The notes under the pieces were generated by a model. That model did not search any database. It saw nothing but the letters and a program-made list of their open reading frames with translations, and had not been told where the DNA came from. The position numbers and the translations under genes are program-made. DNA of 46,099 bases, from positions 1-46,099 of the forward strand of contig NXFV01000833.1 of assembly GCA_002803225.1 (NCBI GenBank), in the 5' to 3' direction. Source of the stretch: Gamarada debralockiae. Lineage: Eukaryota; Ascomycota; Leotiomycetes; Helotiales; Hyphodiscaceae. This document shows, in pieces, positions 42,165-46,099 of this stretch. The stretch's first letter is position 1, and each line of letters begins with the position of its first letter.

Positions 42165-43500
42165 ATGGATCGAGTGCAGATTGGGCCTAAGCTTGCAAAG
42201 AAGTTGTCAAAGAAAGTTGCAACAATCCAAAGAGTAGTGGATCTAATATTGGAGACTGGTGCAATGATAGAAGATGGCCGGAACGAGCTTGCAGCAGCTG
42301 ATATATCCTTTGAAATCTCAGTTGACAGGTCCGATTGTGACTCCGAGAATGATGATGGAGAGATCGAGGGCATGGGGAAGCCGAAGGACGCTGCAGAGCC
42401 AGGATTCAAGGTCAAATCGGAGAACGGCGAGAGCAGCACCGATGTCAGAGCCGTCAAGGCAGTTGATGGATTCAATACTTTCACCACTACCGCTACTCTC
42501 CCAGCAGGCCTGTGTATCCTCCGCGATCTTGGCAATGGAAAGTACGAGGCGGTCAGCCTGGAAAACATTTCTCTCGACAAGCTTAGATCCGTGGGAGGTG
42601 GACTTGAGCTCGATAATAACCTCAATCGCGCAAACATGTTTCATATGCCAACACACAAGTGGATAGGCGCAGTAATAAAGTGTGCCGTGGCGGCGAGTTA
42701 TTCTGGTGAGGAAGTCTCTACATTTACCCTATGTTTTATGTATCTCATGTTTACAATTAAGCTAATTGCTTCGCAGACAAGCACATCTTTCGATTCCAGG
42801 CCCTTCCAATCGAGCTACGCTACAAAATCTACGAGCTCGTCACCCCCCCAGCCGGACTCTACTATATGGAATACTGCTGGCAGAAGCGGAACTCCTGCGC
42901 TGCTTTGACTTTGATGCTTGTATGCCATCAATTTCACGACGAAGTCAAAGAGTTTTTCTATAAGAACAACTTCAAGATTCGACGGTGTAGCAGCGAGTTC
43001 CACATGCCTCATCCAAGCCTTGCTACAAATGTCCAGGAAGTAACATACGAGTGGTACGGCATGGCCAAGGAGCAGCTCACTTTACTAAACTTGCCAACTT
43101 ACCGCAATTGAAAACCCTCCACATCGATACATCCTATCTACGTGTCAACCGTCGACGCAATGCCAATGCCAAGTCAAACGAGGAATACCAGGATGACGAA
43201 AGTATTAAGCCGTACTCTCAAGCACCAGGTTTCGACAAATTGGTTCAACTTCGCGGCCTGAAATGAGTCACGGTTGGGGCCCCTTGGTATTGCTCCGGAG
43301 AAGCTGGCGGCTGTCAAGGCATTCGAGACTTTTCTCAATGGAATCCTGACATTGCCGAAGCCCACCCCTATCCAAGTAAGTTTCAAACGTTCAATTAGAC
43401 TGAATGATTCTACTTACCGCTACTGATAAGGACACAGAAGGTTATAAAGCCACGCACTCGGAAGGCCAAGGTTCCCCGCGTCCAGCAACCGGCTGCTTGA
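42165..43500 (+). pseudogene. F-box-like protein, paralogue B, with two compensating frameshifts
   Basis: Three exons fit: 42165-42705, 42777-43375 and 43438-43500 (introns of 71 and 62 nt; total 1203 nt = 401 codons). Exon 1 encodes MDRVQIGPKLAKKLSKKV, an acidic stretch and GLCILRDLGNGKYEAVSLEN. Exon 2 opens with FRFQALPIELRYKIYELV (F-box-like) and LVCHQFHDEVKEFFYKNNF. Near 43080 the coding frame slips: the conserved text continues as FTKLANLPQLKTLHIDTSYL in another frame, through SQAPGFDKLVQLRG, and near 43265 slips back to NESRLGPLGIAPEKLAAVKA in the original frame. Exon 3 gives KVIKPRTRKAKVPRVQQPAA and TGA. As written, translation stops at about 43111. The two slips cancel, so they may be a mutation pair or a sequence/assembly error; if an error, this is an intact 400-aa gene. 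Confidence 0.6.
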
Positions 43501-44419
43501 TCCTCCTTCATACCACGTACTTCTTCAAATACAGAGCTTTGATCACCCTTGTACCATACCGAACCCGCACCAGAGCACATAAGAATTTCAATCACCGAAT
43601 GATTCGAGTGATTCATGATAGACCACTTTCGGGCACACACTTCCACTCAAAAGCACATGTACAATCACTCAAACGCGATGAATGAACCACGACAGACCGA
43701 CTCGAAGATGGGGTCTACCAAAACGACCATAGGGTTTTCAATCACTCAAACAATTCAAGTGAATCACGGATGCGCTGAACTTTGCACATTACATGATGGA
43801 TAGAGAATCAATGATAGACACATATAAATCTATTCTTCCTTTGCATCGTGTTGAAATTTCAAATGAATCGGGTGATTGTGATCCCTGCCTGCGCCTCAGG
43901 TCCTGAAATATCTGTTGATCTCCAAAGTTGAATCGTTCAAATGGATTGGGCGATTGAAACTCCATCCAACTGACTATCTTACCTCATCGCGCGTTTGTAT
44001 GCCTTGAAATCTTTTTCTGAGGCAGAGCCAAACTTACAAAGCAAACTCGACTCTGCCAAATAATTGAAACAGACTGGCATACAGAAAGGTGAGGGAAACC
44101 TCGAAGTCCGTTTTTAGGATTCCTCGACCACGTCTCTGGTTTTCCGGGCATGCAATCTCACCAATCAGCATCACAAAGAATTTAGAAACGTCGCATTGGC
44201 AAGTTCAAGAGAGAGTATGTTCCTTGTTCCTATTGATAAACCCAGTTCCGATTTCCGGCCAATTTTGTGTCGCTCAAATGATCTCCGCGATTGACATAGT
44301 ATACACCTTTTCACCATTCAATCCCATTCCGAGTCCCAGCCCAGGTGTTCTGAAGCGCTCAACTGATCTCAAGAATTAAGACGTCATGAGTACGAAGGTA
44401 TTAGCCCGAAAAGCAAATA
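43501..44419. other. Spacer with recurrent AATCRYTCAA motifs
   Basis: No gene supported. Carries at least six more matches or near matches to the short motif seen between the paralogues (near 43592, 43664, 43738, 43866, 43931, 44265 and 44348), in both orientations. Confidence 0.45.
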
Positions 44420-44509
44420 TCAGTCCATGTCACGGGGCTCCTGCTTGATCTTTGCTGCTCTCTCACGAGCTTTCGGCTTGCGGAACACTCGTGGCTTAGA
44501 AACCCTCTT
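44420..44509 (-). pseudogene. Possible last exon of a third paralogue
   Basis: A minus-strand 90-nt frame begins right after GCAGCACAG (acceptor-like) with KRVSKPRVFRKPKARERAAK and ends in a stop after PRDMD. It resembles the third exon of paralogue B (KVIKPRTRKAK after GGACACAG) and the tail of A (KVPKPRTRKPR). I cannot trace the rest of a gene upstream on this strand, so it is an isolated remnant or a coincidence of basic sequence. Confidence 0.35.
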
Positions 44510-44524
44510 CTGTGCTGCCTTTAG

Positions 44525-45450
44525 CATGGATCCAAATATTCGTTTAATTTGTGCAATTATTGGCTGACACTCTCCTTTGGCAAAGCCAAAGTTTTCTTCA
44601 GCGAGCGACTAAGACGCTAGTGAGTTCCTATGGGTAGATAAATAGAGCTATACTAATGAAGAGTAGCCAGTGATCCAAATCGAAGACAAAGGATATAAAG
44701 GAGACAGCAAAAATGGCAGTGAGAGTAGGATAGATAGCAGGGAGAAGAATGTTGACGGAGGCAGTACAGAGAATAGGGTTGGTAAAAGTATAAAGAATGG
44801 CAGTGACGGCAGGTCCAACAAGCGTTCATATGGCCATTTCAGAGCTCGTTAGAGCAGATGGAAAAGGATTTTGAGTTCGTTGGATTCGTTTAACAAAGGG
44901 AGGAGCATATGCGAGGCAGATCGTTTGCTCCAAAGGCTCTTGGAGAGCACTACAAGAGCGACCTACAAATGGACGAGCATAGCTAGCTTGGTAGTCATGA
45001 AGATTGATTTCCCAAAGAGACTTGTGGAGTTTTGGTCGGCGGTTTGGATTCCGCAGCTTTCTGTTCGAGAGGTATTGTGGATAATCGACTATCCACGGAT
45101 GCTAGAAATAAGCTAGGTATATTTATATTAGGCCAAATCGCTTGTCGCGGGTTGTGTTGGGAAAGGATGGTTGTCGGGTGAGAGATGCATCCTTATTTAT
45201 GGACCACATCAAACAGAATCCAAACCAAGGTTCTATAGAAATTAGATGTTTACAAAGACTACACAGGCCGCAAAGAAAGACACTCGCTCTGTTGTAAGAT
45301 AAGAGTTCAGGAACAAGCGGAGTATAGTCTACTATATCCTCTAGACTTATTCAAGGCTTTGCCTCTTTATTAAAGCAAGAGTAGTTCGCTAGAGTTTAGG
45401 TCATCCAAGTTGCAAGCCATTTGTCCGTCAGGGGTCACTTACTACACATA
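44525..45450. other. Unassigned region with purine-rich stretch
   Basis: From about 44680 to 44810 the plus strand is strongly purine-rich (AGGAGACAGCAAAAATGGCA-like repeats). No family signature in the 60- and 81-codon open frames. Possibly the upstream part of the truncated LINE or unrelated spacer. Confidence 0.4.
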
Positions 45451-45458
45451 TTGGCACA

Positions 45459-45972
45459 CATAGAGCGATCAGCTCTGTCATCACACAGATGCGAACAAGC
45501 AAGATCAGCCTACGTGCATACCTCCATTCCATCAACAGGGCCGATTCGGATCAGTGCCAATGCGGCTTAGGACCCCAGACTGTACGACACGTTCTCCTGG
45601 AATGTAGGAACTGGACCGAGGAACGACACCGGATGTGGGCAGGCAAGCGTCCATGCGTGGACATCAAACGCATTCTCAGTAGCTCGACAATGGCAGTACA
45701 AGCAGGCAAGGTGATGTTGAGGACGGGACTCCTGGAGCAATTCAGGGCGGTCCCATCCACAGTACTCAAATACACGTAGACGAGTGATTATTAGCATATA
45801 GAATATAGAACAGTCATAGAGCTATATGTACAAAGAGTTTCATTTGTTAGTAGAAGGAGAAGCAATTCTGAGCAGGAAGGGCTTATTCTCTGGAAACGAG
45901 AAGTGGGAGGACCTGTATTTATAGCCGTACGCTGCATAGCCGCCCAAGGGCGGCTGGGACAGCCTATGAACC

Positions 45973-46038
<66 letters not shown>
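45459..46038 (+). mobile_element. 3' end of a non-LTR retrotransposon (LINE), 5'-truncated
   Basis: The open frame ending at 45779 encodes the C-terminus of a LINE ORF2: [32 protein letters not shown], then a CX1CX8HX4C zinc knuckle ([17 protein letters not shown]) and a Trp-rich tail, as in fungal Tad-type elements. About 190 bp of 3' UTR follows, then an (AAT)22 tract (45973-46038) that fits a LINE 3' tail. The reverse transcriptase and RNase H parts are not recognisable upstream, as expected for incomplete reverse transcription. The insert should be immobile. Confidence 0.75.
45973..46038. repeat. (AAT)22 microsatellite
   Basis: Perfect trinucleotide array of 66 bp, followed by a short (GATT) run (46038-46053). 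Located where a LINE tail would be. Confidence 0.95.
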
Positions 46039-46040
<2 letters not shown>

Positions 46041-46099
46041 TTGATTGATTGATTATTCTTACTCTGATCTAGCTAAAGAGCTATGCAGGAAACTACAAT

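Overview
This is nuclear DNA of a filamentous ascomycete (Pezizomycotina). The evidence is the many 46-63 nt introns with GTRNGT donors, CTRAY branch points and YAG acceptors, the split alpha/beta (FAS2/FAS1) fatty acid synthase, a PTH11-like rhodopsin-fold receptor, HET-domain and NACHT/NLR relics, fungal-type MITEs, and stop codons that look like repeat-induced point mutation (RIP). Gene style and the F-box-like families suggest Leotiomycetes/Helotiales, but that placement is inference.

Layout. 1-1013 (-): fungal rhodopsin-domain membrane protein, cut by the window edge. 1.0-4.7 kb: no recognisable gene. 4691-7757 (+): large protein with a disordered middle, CxxC pairs and two SH3-like domains. 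8151-8782 (-): decayed F-box-like gene. 9280-14985 (-) FAS2 and 16605-22980 (+) FAS1: a head-to-head pair encoding the complete cytosolic type I fatty acid synthase, sharing a 1.6 kb promoter region. 23.5-34 kb: an accessory block. It holds a HET-domain pseudogene, an N-terminal NLR pseudogene, a mariner-like MITE, an intact Fungal_trans_2-type regulator, an intact short-chain dehydrogenase, a flavin monooxygenase pseudogene split by a hAT-type MITE with a recognisable 8-bp target duplication, and a NACHT pseudogene split by a solo LTR. 34821-36908 (+): eight-exon secreted tannase/feruloyl esterase. 37348-39460 (+): nuclear actin-related protein ARP9. 39.9-43.5 kb (+): two tandem F-box-like paralogues, both disrupted, with a possible third tail exon on the minus strand at 44.4 kb. 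45.5-46.04 kb: 3' end of a LINE with an (AAT)22 tail.

How the parts relate. FAS1 and FAS2 form one alpha6beta6 enzyme, and their divergent arrangement suggests co-regulation. ARP9 is a housekeeping chromatin-remodeller subunit. The 23.5-34 kb block reads as a graveyard of allorecognition/immune genes and of what may once have been a small oxidative gene cluster (regulator, SDR, monooxygenase); only the regulator and SDR still look functional. Exon joins were worked out by hand from splice signals, reading phase and family conservation. Similarity statements are from recognition, not database searches.
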